64,000 nucleotides of DNA, from assembly GCF_002556545.1 (NCBI RefSeq), contig NZ_CP022685.1:5868001-5932000 (forward strand). The letters run 5' to 3'. The translations under genes and the position numbers were made by a program. How positions within the stretch are numbered: position 1 is the stretch's first letter; each line of letters starts with the position of its first letter. This document shows positions 31,572 to 41,100 of this stretch, in pieces. The DNA is from Streptomyces formicae (GTDB lineage: Bacteria; Actinomycetota; Actinomycetes; Streptomycetales; Streptomycetaceae). The notes under the pieces are model-generated. The model saw only the letters and a program-made list of their open reading frames with translations. It searched no databases and was not told the DNA's origin.

Positions 31572-32801
31572 ATGAGCTACCGCACGCGCGATCCCTTGCC
31601 GACGGTCACCCTCGACGACGTGCGCGGCGCGCAGAAGATGCTCTCCGGAGTGGCGCGCTCGACAGCGATGGAGGGCAGCAGGCACCTGTCGCGCCTCGTG
31701 GGCTCCCCGGTGCACCTCAAGTGCGAGAACCTCCAGCGGACCGGTTCCTTCAAGCTGCGCGGCGCCTATGTGCGCATCGCGGGCCTGTTCCCCGAGGAGC
31801 GCGCGGCCGGTGTGGTCGCCGCGAGCGCGGGCAATCACGCGCAGGGCGTGGCCCTCGCCTCCTCGCTGCTCGGGGTGCGCTCGACGGTCTTCATGCCGGC
31901 CGGCGCGCCGCTGCCCAAGGTCGCGGCGACCCGGGAGTACGGGGCGGAGGTGCGCCTCCAGGGCCAGGTGGTCGACGAGACCCTGGCCGCCGCCCAGGAG
32001 TACGCGCGGGAGACGGGCGCGGTCTTCATCCACCCCTTCGACCACCCCGACATCATCGCCGGGCAGGGCACGGTCGGCCTGGAGATCCTGGAGCAGTGCC
32101 CGGAGGTGCGCACCGTCCTCGTCGGCGTCGGGGGCGGCGGTCTCGCGGCGGGCATCGCGGTCGCGGTCAAGGCGCTGCGCCCCGACGTACGCGTGGTCGG
32201 CGTGCAGGCCGCGGGCGCGGCCGCGTACCCGCCCTCGCTGGCGGCCGGGCACCCGGTGTCGATCGTCAACCCCGCGACGATGGCCGACGGCATCAAGGTC
32301 GGCCGCCCCGGCGACGTAACGTTCCGGCTGGTCGAGGACCTGGTGGACGACATCGTCACGGTCTCCGAGGACGCGCTCTCCAGCGCCCTGCTGCTCTGTC
32401 TGGAGCGGGCCAAGATGGTCGTGGAGCCCGCAGGGGCGAGCCCGGTCGCGGCCCTGCTGAGCGAGCCCGAGGCGTTCGAGGGCCCGGTGGTGGCGCTGCT
32501 GTCCGGCGGCAACGTGGATCCGCTCCTGATGCAGCGGATCCTGCGCCACGGCATGGCGGCGGCGGGCCGCTACCTGTCGCTGCGGCTGCGCCTGACGGAC
32601 CGGCCGGGCGCCCTGGCCACGCTGCTCGGGGTCCTGTCGGAGGTGGACGCCAACGTGCTCGACGTGAGCCACGTGCGGACCGATCCGCGGCTGGGGCTCA
32701 CCGAGGCGGAGGTCGAGCTGCACCTGGAGACGAAGGGGCCCGCGCACTGCGTCGAGGTGGCCGGGGCGTTGCGGGACGCGGGCTACACGGTCATCGGCTG
32801 A
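31572..32801 (+). CDS. ilvA: Threonine ammonia-lyase with ACT domain
   Basis: A 409-residue PLP enzyme that converts threonine to 2-oxobutyrate. The PLP lysine is Lys61 in TGSFKLRGA, with SAGNHAQGVA and the glycine loop GVGGGGLAAGIA. A C-terminal ACT domain (about 330-409, RLTDRPGALATLLGVLSEV) marks the short IlvA/TdcB type that is regulated by amino acids or other small molecules. Whether it serves isoleucine synthesis or threonine breakdown cannot be settled here; no other ilv gene is nearby. The ATG at 31572 is preferred over the very long upstream open frame. Confidence 0.92.
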   Translation: MSYRTRDPLPTVTLDDVRGAQKMLSGVARSTAMEGSRHLSRLVGSPVHLKCENLQRTGSFKLRGAYVRIAGLFPEERAAGVVAASAGNHAQGVALASSLLGVRSTVFMPAGAPLPKVAATREYGAEVRLQGQVVDETLAAAQEYARETGAVFIHPFDHPDIIAGQGTVGLEILEQCPEVRTVLVGVGGGGLAAGIAVAVKALRPDVRVVGVQAAGAAAYPPSLAAGHPVSIVNPATMADGIKVGRPGDVTFRLVEDLVDDIVTVSEDALSSALLLCLERAKMVVEPAGASPVAALLSEPEAFEGPVVALLSGGNVDPLLMQRILRHGMAAAGRYLSLRLRLTDRPGALATLLGVLSEVDANVLDVSHVRTDPRLGLTEAEVELHLETKGPAHCVEVAGALRDAGYTVIG

Positions 32802-32864
32802 GTCCGAAGGGTCCTCGAGCCCGGAAGGTTCGCGGGGAGGTTCTTCGGAAAAACAGCGGCGCGG

Positions 32865-32880
32865 ACGCGATGTATCGCGT
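32865..32880. promoter_or_regulatory. Palindromic operator candidate upstream of the DrrAB-like exporter
   Basis: ACGCGAT-GT-ATCGCGT is a perfect 7-bp inverted repeat about 97 bases before the ABC start, next to TTATGGT, which could be a -10 region. The motif is like PadR or TetR-type operators of drug-exporter genes. A longer-range pair, TCCTACG (32890) and CGTAGGA (32942), brackets the region before the ribosome site. Confidence 0.55.
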
Positions 32881-32976
32881 TATGGTGTGTCCTACGTCAC
32901 CGGTCGCCGGGCGGGCGATGTCCGGCAAATCTAAACTTTTCCGTAGGAAGTCACCCACACCACGGGGAGAACCCAC

Positions 32977-33984
32977 ATGCCAGGCGCCATCTACGCCGAA
33001 GGTCTGGTGAAGACCTTCGGCGACGTAAGGGCTCTGGACGGCGTCGATCTGGATGTCCCGGAAGGCACCGTGCTCGGCCTCCTCGGGCCGAACGGCGCGG
33101 GCAAGACCACGGCGGTCCGCTGCCTGACGACGCTCCTCACACCCGACAGCGGAAGGGCCGTCGTCGCGGGCATCGACGTCCTCAAACATCCGAACGAGGT
33201 GCGCCGTTCGATCGGCCTGTCCGGCCAGTTCGCCGCCGTCGACGAGTATCTGACGGGCCGTGAGAACCTCCAGATGGTCGGCCAGCTCTACCAGATGAGG
33301 GCCAAGGAGGCGAAGGCCAGGGCGGGCGAGCTGCTCGACAGGTTCAACCTCGCGGACGCCGCGGACCGCCCCTCCAAGACGTACTCGGGAGGCATGCGCC
33401 GCCGCCTCGACCTCGCCGCCGCGCTCGTCGTGTCGCCGCCGGTGATGTTCATGGACGAGCCGACCACCGGCCTCGACCCGCGCAACCGCCAGCAGCTCTG
33501 GGAAGTCATCCAGGAGCTCGTCGCGGGCGGGACGACCCTGCTCCTGACCACGCAGTACCTCGAAGAGGCCGATCACCTGGCGCACGACATCTGCGTCGTC
33601 GACCACGGCCGCGTCATCGCGCGCGGCACCTCCGACCAGCTCAAGGCGCAGACCGGCGGCGAGCGCGTCGAGGTCGTGGTGCACGAGCGCGAGCACATCG
33701 CCCCCGCCACCGAGGTCCTGCGCGGCTTCGGCAAGGGCGAGGTCGCCGTCGCCGAGCACACGCGCAAGCTGACCGTCCCCGTCACCGGCGGCGCCAAGCT
33801 GCTCGCCGAGGTCATCCGCGACCTCGACGCCCGCGGCATCGAGATCGACGACATCGGCCTGCGCCGCCCCACCCTCGACGACGTCTTCATCTCGCTGACC
33901 GGCCACGCGGCCGAGCTGGCGGAAGGGAGCGGCGAGGAGAGCGCCGACGGCGACACCCGGACCGGCAAGGAGGCCGACAAGTGA
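32977..33984 (+). CDS. DrrA-like ABC exporter ATPase
   Basis: A 335-residue ATPase of the daunorubicin-resistance (DrrA) group. Walker A is GPNGAGKTT, the signature is YSGGMRRRLD, Walker B is VMFMDEPTTGLDP, and the C-terminal domain (RDLDARGIEIDDIGLRRPTLDDVFISLTG) is the family tail. The ATG has GGGGAGA six bases upstream. The stop codon overlaps the permease start by GTGA. Substrate unknown; drug or lipid export is typical. Confidence 0.95.
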   Translation: MPGAIYAEGLVKTFGDVRALDGVDLDVPEGTVLGLLGPNGAGKTTAVRCLTTLLTPDSGRAVVAGIDVLKHPNEVRRSIGLSGQFAAVDEYLTGRENLQMVGQLYQMRAKEAKARAGELLDRFNLADAADRPSKTYSGGMRRRLDLAAALVVSPPVMFMDEPTTGLDPRNRQQLWEVIQELVAGGTTLLLTTQYLEEADHLAHDICVVDHGRVIARGTSDQLKAQTGGERVEVVVHEREHIAPATEVLRGFGKGEVAVAEHTRKLTVPVTGGAKLLAEVIRDLDARGIEIDDIGLRRPTLDDVFISLTGHAAELAEGSGEESADGDTRTGKEADK

Positions 33985-34850
33985 GCACCGTTTCCGGCAC
34001 GCGCAAGCTCGTGACTCCGCTGCCCGCGGGGGGCGTCGGACAGTCGGTCAGGGACTCCCTGGTCGTGGCCAAGCGGAACCTGATCCGCATGACCCGGATT
34101 CCCGAGATGATCCTCTTCGGGGTCATCCAGCCGGTGATGTTCGTGGTGCTGTTCACGTACGTCTTCGGCGGATCCATCAACATCCCGGGGGCGCCGTCCG
34201 GCAGCGCGAGCGCCTACAAGGAATTCCTGATGGCGGGCATCTTCGCGCAGACCGTCACCTTCGCCACCGCGGGTGCGGGAGCGGGCATCGCCGACGACAT
34301 GCACAAGGGCCTCATCGACCGCTTCCGGTCGCTGCCCATGGCGCGCGGCGCGGTCCTCACCGGCCGCACCCTGGCCGACCTCGTCCAGACGGCGGTGACC
34401 CTGGCCGTCCTCGCGGTCGTCGCCCTGCTCGTCGGCTGGCGCACCCACGAGAACATCGGCAAGGTCCTCGCGGGCTTCGCCCTGCTGCTCCTGCTCGGGT
34501 ACGCGTTCACCTGGATCGGCGCCCTGATCGGCCTGTCCGTGCGCACCCCGGAGGCGGCCACCTCGGGGGGCCTGATCTGGCTGTTCCCGCTGACGTTCAT
34601 CTCGAACGCCTTCGTGCCGGTCAACGGAATGCCGAAGTTCCTCCAGTACGTCGCCGAGTGGAATCCGTTCAGTGCCACGGTGGCGGCGGCCCGTGAGCTG
34701 TTCGGCAACACGATCGAGGGGGTCCCGAAGTCCGTGACCGGCGCCTGGCCCATGGAGCACCCCGTGTGGGCCTCGCTGATCTGGTCCGTCCTGATCATCC
34801 TGGTGTTCCGCGCGCTGTCGGTCCGCAAGTACCGTTCGGCGACGGCCTGA
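33981..34850 (+). CDS. DrrB-like ABC-2 permease
   Basis: A 289-residue membrane protein with about six hydrophobic segments and the ABC-2 signature region (GLIWLFPLTFISNAFVPVNGMPK, WNPFSATVAAARELF). It pairs with the ATPase just upstream through a GTGA overlap, so equal amounts are made. The GTG at 33981 is the coupled start. A strong bidirectional hairpin follows. Confidence 0.94.
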   Translation: MSTVSGTRKLVTPLPAGGVGQSVRDSLVVAKRNLIRMTRIPEMILFGVIQPVMFVVLFTYVFGGSINIPGAPSGSASAYKEFLMAGIFAQTVTFATAGAGAGIADDMHKGLIDRFRSLPMARGAVLTGRTLADLVQTAVTLAVLAVVALLVGWRTHENIGKVLAGFALLLLLGYAFTWIGALIGLSVRTPEAATSGGLIWLFPLTFISNAFVPVNGMPKFLQYVAEWNPFSATVAAARELFGNTIEGVPKSVTGAWPMEHPVWASLIWSVLIILVFRALSVRKYRSATA

Positions 34851-34875
34851 GACGCCGGGGCCCGCACCTGCATAC

Positions 34876-34917
34876 ATGACTGGGCCCCCGGCACCGTGAG
34901 TGCCGGGGGCCCGTCAT
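34876..34917. terminator. Bidirectional terminator between drrB-like gene and greA
   Basis: GGGCCCCCGGCAC (34882-34894) pairs perfectly with GTGCCGGGGGCCC (34900-34912). ATGAC and GTCAT extend the base with one bulge. It serves two converging genes. Confidence 0.9.
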
Positions 34918-34939
34918 GACCGGAGCGCGAAGGGAAGCG

Positions 34940-35437
34940 CTAGGACTGGTACGGCTTGGCCGCGAGGATCTTGACGGAGGCGAACTTGCCGTTCGGCAGC
35001 TCGTACTCCGCGTCCTCGCCGATCTTCTTGCCGTTCACGCCGGTACCCAGCGGGGACTGCGGCGAATACGTCTCGATGTCGGCGCTCGCGTACTCACGGG
35101 AAGCGAGCAGGAAGGTCAGGGTGTCGTCCTCGTCGCCGTCGAACGCGATGGTGACGACCATGCCCGGCTCCACCACACCGTCGTCGGCGGGGGCCTCGCC
35201 GACCCGGGCCGTCTCCAGGAGCTGGGTCAGCTGGCGGACGCGGAGCTCCTGCTTGCCCTGCTCCTCCTTGGCCGCGTGGTACCCGCCGTTCTCGCGCAGG
35301 TCGCCCTCTTCGCGCGCCGCGGCGATCTTGGCCGCGATCTCGGTGCGCGCAGGACCCGACAGGTGCTCCAGCTCGGCCTTGAGCTGGTTGTACGCCTCCT
35401 GGGTCAGCCAGGTGACGTTCTCGCTGGTCTGGGTCAC
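34940..35437 (-). CDS. greA: Transcription elongation factor GreA
   Basis: A 165-residue GreA that rescues backtracked RNA polymerase by stimulating transcript cleavage. The N-terminal coiled coil carries AAREEGDLRENGGYHAAKE with the conserved acidic pair at the tip, and the C-terminal FKBP-like domain has SPLGTGVNGKKIGE. The GTG at 35437 has GAGGAG five bases upstream. It shares the DUF4307-mca neighbourhood seen in many actinobacteria. Confidence 0.95.
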   Translation of the reverse strand: MTQTSENVTWLTQEAYNQLKAELEHLSGPARTEIAAKIAAAREEGDLRENGGYHAAKEEQGKQELRVRQLTQLLETARVGEAPADDGVVEPGMVVTIAFDGDEDDTLTFLLASREYASADIETYSPQSPLGTGVNGKKIGEDAEYELPNGKFASVKILAAKPYQS

Positions 35438-35615
35438 AGGTGCTCCTCGTAGGTACTGGGAATACAAAGCATCGCCCTACCCAGAAGGATGTTCCCTCAC
35501 GGGTGGGCGAAACCACGAGCCTAACAATTCAGGCGCGCCAGGGGGAGGACATAAGCCATCAGAAAAACGTCGGCGCAGGTGAGCGCCGCAAAGGCGGCGG
35601 GCCTCGGGCGGGGCC

Positions 35616-36023
35616 TCAGTCGGAGTGGCAGCCCAGCAGCTCGGCGCTGGTGGCCGGAGCCTTCGTACGCAGCGTGACGCGCTTGTCGATGCGGTCCTGC
35701 CGCTGGTCGAAGCGGAAGTCCGCGCGGCCCACCTCGGCGCCGTCCTCGGACTGCGAGCGCAGCGTGCAGTAGCCCTTGGTGTCGGCGTCCTTGCGCACTT
35801 CGAGGTGCACCTCGACGGAGTCGTCCGAGACGACGTCGAACTTGATGATCTCGGCGCTGATCTTCGTACCGTCGATGTAGCTGTAACCGAGCCAGCCGAT
35901 GCCCCCGAGGAAGAGGACCCCGAGCACGGCGCCCACCAGCTTGAGCTTGCGATCGGCGGCCTCGTCGGCCGTACGCGAGCGGCCGTATCGGCCCTCGGGG
36001 AGCTTCGAGCCCACCGCCGCCAT
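35616..36023 (-). CDS. DUF4307 membrane protein
   Basis: A 135-residue protein. After a basic N-terminal segment (EGRYGRSRTADEAADRK) one transmembrane helix (LVGAVLGVLFLGGIGWLGYSYI) leads to an extracellular beta domain with two cysteines (GYCTLRS, LLGCHSD) that could form a disulphide. This is the DUF4307 pattern, conserved beside mca in actinobacteria. GGAGG is the ribosome site. It diverges from mca across 116 bp; a link to mycothiol metabolism is inference from this conserved neighbourhood. Confidence 0.88.
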   Translation of the reverse strand: MAAVGSKLPEGRYGRSRTADEAADRKLKLVGAVLGVLFLGGIGWLGYSYIDGTKISAEIIKFDVVSDDSVEVHLEVRKDADTKGYCTLRSQSEDGAEVGRADFRFDQRQDRIDKRVTLRTKAPATSAELLGCHSD

Positions 36024-36139
36024 GATCGTCCTCCAGGAACAGGGGATGCCGGAATTTTCCGCCCCCCGGTTCCGTCACTATAGAAGCCGCCCATCGCGCA
36101 CAAGCACCCAGGGGCGCCCGATTATCTGAGGATCGAGTC

Positions 36140-37021
36140 TTGACTGAGCAGCTGCGACTGATGGCCGTGCACGCCCACCCCGACGACGAGTCGAGCAAGG
36201 GCGCGGCCACGATGGCCAAGTACGTGTCCGAGGGGGTGGACGTGCACGTCGTGACCTGCACGGGCGGGGAGCGCGGCGACATCCTCAACCCCAAGCTCCA
36301 GGGCGACACGTACATCCAGGAGAACATCCACGAGGTGCGCAGGAAGGAGATGGACGAGGCGCGCGAGATCCTGGGCGTCAAGCAGGACTGGCTCGGCTTC
36401 GTCGACTCCGGCCTGCCCGAGGGCGACCCGCTGCCGCCGCTGCCCGAGGGCTGCTTCGCCCTGGAGGACGTCGACAAGGCGGCCGGCGCGCTGGTCCGGC
36501 AGATCCGCTCGTTCCGTCCGCAGGTCATCACGACGTACGACGAGAACGGCGGGTACCCGCACCCCGACCACATCATGACCCACAAGATCTCGATGGTGGC
36601 CTTCGACGGCGCCGCCGACGCCGAGAAGTACCCGGAGTCGGAGTTCGGCCCGGTCTTCCAGCCGCAGAAGCTCTACTACAACCAGGGCTTCAACCGGCCG
36701 CGCACCGAGGCGCTGCACCACGCGATGATCGACCGGGGCCTGGAGTCGCCCTACGGGGACTGGCTCAAGCGCTGGGACGAGTTCGAGCGGGTCGAGCGCA
36801 CGCTGACCACGCACGTGCCGTGCGGCGACTTCTTCGAGATCCGCGACAAGGCCCTGATCGCGCACGCCACGCAGATCGACCCCGACGGCGGCTGGTTCCG
36901 CGTCCCGATGGAGCTCCAGAAGGAGGTCTGGCCCACGGAGGAGTACGAGCTCGCGAAGTCGCTCGTCGATACTTCCCTCCCCGAGGACGACCTCTTTGCG
37001 GGCATCCGCGACAATGCCTAG
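36140..37021 (+). CDS. mca: Mycothiol S-conjugate amidase
   Basis: A 293-residue zinc hydrolase that cleaves mycothiol conjugates to release mercapturic acids for export, the actinobacterial counterpart of glutathione detoxification. The metal site starts with HAHPDDE (His13, Asp16, Glu17 region) and includes HPDH later, both typical of the LmbE/MshB/Mca family. Length and the phrases MAVHAHPDDESSKGAATMAKY and GGYPHPDHIM point to Mca rather than MshB. The TTG at 36140 has GAGGA about eight bases upstream. Confidence 0.94.
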   Translation: MTEQLRLMAVHAHPDDESSKGAATMAKYVSEGVDVHVVTCTGGERGDILNPKLQGDTYIQENIHEVRRKEMDEAREILGVKQDWLGFVDSGLPEGDPLPPLPEGCFALEDVDKAAGALVRQIRSFRPQVITTYDENGGYPHPDHIMTHKISMVAFDGAADAEKYPESEFGPVFQPQKLYYNQGFNRPRTEALHHAMIDRGLESPYGDWLKRWDEFERVERTLTTHVPCGDFFEIRDKALIAHATQIDPDGGWFRVPMELQKEVWPTEEYELAKSLVDTSLPEDDLFAGIRDNA

Positions 37022-37022
37022 C

Positions 37023-37277
37023 GTGAACGCACATCTGGCAATGACGCAGCTCGCCCCTCTCGCCAAAGAGGTCGACGAGAACAAGGTGACTCCCGGCGTC
37101 CTCGGCTTCATCGTGTTCGCGGTGATGGCCCTGGCCGTCTGGGGCCTGATGAAGTCCATGAACCGGCACATGCGGAAGGTCGACTTCAAGGAGTCGACGT
37201 CCGAGAAGGAGCCGGTGGGCGCTGGAGCGAGCGCCGGAGCGGACGCGGAGGGCAAGCGTCCCGACGGCGAGAAGTAG
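37023..37277 (+). CDS. Small membrane protein downstream of mca
   Basis: An 84-residue protein with one transmembrane helix (VLGFIVFAVMALAVWGLMKSM) and a charged tail ending in EGKRPDGEK. It starts immediately after mca (GTG at 37023, one base after the TAG; ATG at 37014 overlapping it and ATG at 37041 are alternatives), so it is co-transcribed. A homologue follows mca in S. coelicolor as I remember. Its role is unknown. Confidence 0.82.
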   Translation: MNAHLAMTQLAPLAKEVDENKVTPGVLGFIVFAVMALAVWGLMKSMNRHMRKVDFKESTSEKEPVGAGASAGADAEGKRPDGEK

Positions 37278-37431
37278 CGTCCCGGTGGAGTAGCAGCGGA
37301 GTAGTAGCGGTGGTGCCGGTTCCGGCTCTGGTGCCGGTCCCGCCGAACCGAGCCCGGGTCGCGGCGTGTCGCCGGTCCGTCTAGCGTGAGTCGTGCCTAC
37401 GCAGGGGGGCCGAGCGGATGGGTGCGCTGTC

Positions 37432-38130
37432 ATGGCGGACAAGCCGAGCATCGTGCTGGTGCACGGATTCTGGGGCGGTGCCGCCCACTGGGGCAAGGTC
37501 ATCGTCGAACTGCACGGGCGGGGCTTCGGCTCCCTGCACGCGGTCGAGAACCCGCTGACCTCGCTGGCCGACGACGCCGAGCGCACCCGCGCCATGGTCC
37601 GGCAGATCGACGGGCCCGTGCTGCTCGTCGGGCACTCCTACGGCGGGGCGGTCATCACCGAGGCGGGTGACCTGCCCAACGTCACGGGACTCGTCTACGT
37701 CGCGGCGTTCGCGCCCGACGCCGGGGAGAGCCCCGGGCAGCTCAGCCAGGAGCGGCCGCCCGCCGCCTTCGAGAACATCGCCCCGGACTCCGACGGCTAC
37801 CTGTGGATCAAGCAGGAGAAGTTCCACGAGAGCTTCGCCCAGGACCTGACCGCCGACGAGGCGCTCGTCATGGCGGTCACGCAGAAGGCACCCCTCGGCT
37901 CGACCTTCGGCGACCCCGTCACGGCCCCGGCCTGGCGCGCCAAGCCGACCTGGTACCAGGTCTCCACCGCCGACCGCATGATCCACCCCGACAACGAGCG
38001 GCACATGGCGCAGCGGATGGCCCCGCGCAAGACCATCGAACTGGACGCCAGCCACGCCTCGCTGGCCTCCCGGCCCGGCCCCGTCTGCGACCTGATCGAG
38101 ACGGCGGCGCGGGAGGCCGACGGGGCCTGA
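37432..38130 (+). CDS. Alpha/beta hydrolase
   Basis: A 232-residue hydrolase. IVLVHGFWGGAAHW supplies the oxyanion hole, GHSYGG the nucleophile Ser (about residue 70), DRMIHPD the acid and ASHASL the His. This is the EstC/salicylate-esterase-like group (PF12697). The ATG at 37432 matches the family N-terminus; an in-frame GTG at 37393 preceded by TAGCGT five bases upstream is a possible leaderless start adding 13 residues. It is convergent with the large STAND gene. Confidence 0.87.
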   Translation: MADKPSIVLVHGFWGGAAHWGKVIVELHGRGFGSLHAVENPLTSLADDAERTRAMVRQIDGPVLLVGHSYGGAVITEAGDLPNVTGLVYVAAFAPDAGESPGQLSQERPPAAFENIAPDSDGYLWIKQEKFHESFAQDLTADEALVMAVTQKAPLGSTFGDPVTAPAWRAKPTWYQVSTADRMIHPDNERHMAQRMAPRKTIELDASHASLASRPGPVCDLIETAAREADGA

Positions 38131-38161
38131 GGGGCGCGTCGGCGCCGGGGTGGGTGCGGGC

Positions 38162-41100
38162 TCAGCCCGACCGGGGAACCGGGACGCCCATCACCTCCCG
38201 CGCGTGGCGGCTCGGGACCATGCCGAGGCGCCAGGCCTGCCAGCCCGACTCCAGCTCGGCGCCGCGCTCCAGGAGCAGGCCGTATGCCTGGATGTACTCG
38301 TCGAGCTTGCCGTCGCGGACCGGGTGGCCCGCGCGGGCCAGCTGGCTCAGCTCCTCCTGGGCGACCGCCGTGCCGATCTCCCAGCCGCCGGGCGACGCGT
38401 ACGGCAGCAGGGTGCAGCGCAGGAAGCGGGCCCAGTCCTCGCCGCGCCGGTCGCCGTACGAGCCGAAGAGCTCGATCGCCTCGTCGCAGAGGGCGAGCGC
38501 CTGCTGGGCGCGGGCGTTGCCCGCGTCCACGACGACCAGTTCCAGACAGGTCCACGCCTCGCCGTGCGCCACGCCGATCCGCTGGAAGTCGGCGCGGGCG
38601 TCCACCAGGAGCTGGCGGGCGAAGCCGGAATTGCGCAGCGAACCCGTCTGGGCGGCGCGCTGGTCACGGGTGACGCGCGCGGAGTGGTGGCGCGCGCAGG
38701 CCAGGCCGTACACGTCCCGCATCCGCGAGAACATCGTGCGGGCCCGCTCCAGGTCGCGCACCGCCTGGTCGAGGCTGCCGGTCTCCTCCAGGGCCTGGCC
38801 GAGGTAGTACAGGGACCACGCCTCGCCGCGCGCGTCCTCGTTGTCGCGGTGCCGGGAGACCGCCTGGCGCAGTCCGTCGACCGCGGGCGAGGGATCGCCG
38901 TCCACCAGACGGGCCCTGGCCAGCTGCGTCATAGCCCAGGCCTCGCCGCGGGTGTCGTGGGTGCGGCCGTACAGATCGAGGGCCTCGCGCAGCTCGGTCT
39001 CCGCGCGCGGCACGTCGCCCCTGCGCAGACAGAGCTGGCCGAGCTGGAAGTGCGTCCACGCCTCGCCGTGCACGGAGCCGCTCGCCCGGTGCAGGACCAG
39101 CGCCTCCTCCAGCATGTCGAGGGCCTGCCCGAGGCGGGCGCGGTCGCGTTCCACCGCCGCGAGCGCGTGCAGCGTCCAGGCGCGGTCGCCCGCCAGCTCG
39201 TCGGCGGACTGGAGCTCCAGCGCGTCGTTGAGGCGCGCGGCCGCCTCCTTGAGGTTGCCCTGGTGGTGCAGCGTGATGCCCAGCGAGCCGAGCGCCCGGG
39301 CGGCCGCCGCGTCCTGGTGGGCCTCGAAGTAGAGGTCGACGACGGAGTTCAGCGTCGTACGGGACTGGTCGAGTTCGCCGAGCTGACGGGCGGCGATGCC
39401 GGTGCGCCACTGCACGCTGCGGCCGAGCAGCCCTTGGTCGATGGCGTGGGTCAGTTCGTTGATCTCGCCGAGGCGGTAGAGATCGCCGCGCAGCAGGCAG
39501 TAGTCGCACAGGGCGCCCAGCAGGTTGAGTACGGCCTGCTGGTCGACGCCCTCCGCGTGGCGCAGCGCGGCGGTGATGAAGCTCGACTCGTCGTCGAGCC
39601 AGCGCAGCGCCGCGTCCAGGGACGCGAAGCCGTGCTGGCCGAACTGGTCCGCGCGGGTGGACGTCTTGCCGTCGACGAGGCGGATGACGGTGTCGGCGAG
39701 CTCGCCGTAGCTGGCGATGAGACGTTCCTGCGCGGCGCTGCGCTCGGCGGGCTCCTCCTCGTCGAGGAGGCGGGCCTGGGCGAAGGCGCGCACCAGGTCG
39801 TGCAGGCGGTAGCGGCTGCCGCGCACGTGGTCGACGAGCCCGGCGCGGGACAGCTCGGTGAGGCGGCGCCCTGCCTCCTGCTCGTCGGTGGCGAGCAGCG
39901 CGGCCGCCGCGGCCGCGCCGAGCGAGGCCCGCCCGGCGAGCGCGAGGCGGCGCAGCAGACGCCGGGCGGGCTCGGCCTGGTCGGTGTAGCGCAGCCACAG
40001 GACGCGCTCCACGGGGTCGACCGGGCCGTACGCCGCGAGGTCGGCGGCCAGTTGGCGCGGCGTACGCGGACCGAGCGAGGAACCCGCGGCGCGCAGGGCG
40101 AGCGGCAGGCCGCCGCACAACTCCCGTACGGCGTCGGCGGATTCGGCGTCGTACGGTCCCGAAAGATCCTCGGCGCACTCGCGCAGGAGCTGCTCGGCGC
40201 CCGCCTCGTCGAGCGCGTCGACCGGCAGCAGGTGCAGCCAGACGGGCAGGTCGTCGGGGAGCCCGATGGGCTCCCGCGAGGTGACGAGGACGAGGCTGTC
40301 GGAGCGCTCGGGGATGAGCGTGCGGACCTGCTCGGCGTCGCTCGCGTCGTCGAGGACGATGGTGACGGCGAGGCCGGTCAGATACTGGTGGTAGAGCTCG
40401 CTGAGCCGCTTGACCTGCTGTTCCTGCGAGGAACGCTCGCGGAAGAGGAGCTGCTCGCGCGGGGCGCCGAGGCGGTTGAGCAGATGCAGCAGGGCGTCGC
40501 GGGTGGACAGCGGCGTCTCCTGCGGGTTGTCGCCGCGCAGGTCCACCACGCACGCGCCGCGGAACTGGTCGCGCAGCTCGTGCGCGGCCCGCACCGCGAG
40601 CGAGGTGCGCCCCGAGCCCGGCGCGCCGTGCAGGACGACGACGGTGGGCCGGGTGTCGGTGCTGGCGCGGGCCGCGTGCACGTGCTGCGCGATCCGCGCG
40701 AGTTCGGCCCTGCGGCCCGCGAACGGGCCGACGTTCTCCGGGAGTTGCGTGAAGGACTGCTCAAGGACGGAACGCCTGCGCGCCGCCGCGCTCTTGTCCG
40801 TGCCGCGCAGCTGGGGCGCGGTCTTCTTCTGCGTACGGGTACCGGTCGACGCGGCGAGGACGCGCTGCTGGTCGAGGAAGGGCCGGATGCCGCGCACTTC
40901 GAGCGCGGTCAGCCACTGCAGCCTCAACTGCTCGGGCCCGCCGGGCTGGTTGAGCGCACCGGCACGCCTGCTGGCCGCGGGGACGTGGGCGGCCGTCACC
41001 TTCAGGACGGTGGCCGCGGCGCCCGCGACGGCGACGACCGCGCCGGTGCCGAGTGCCGTGCCCACGCTGGTGCCGAACGACAGGTCGGACACCCCGGCGG

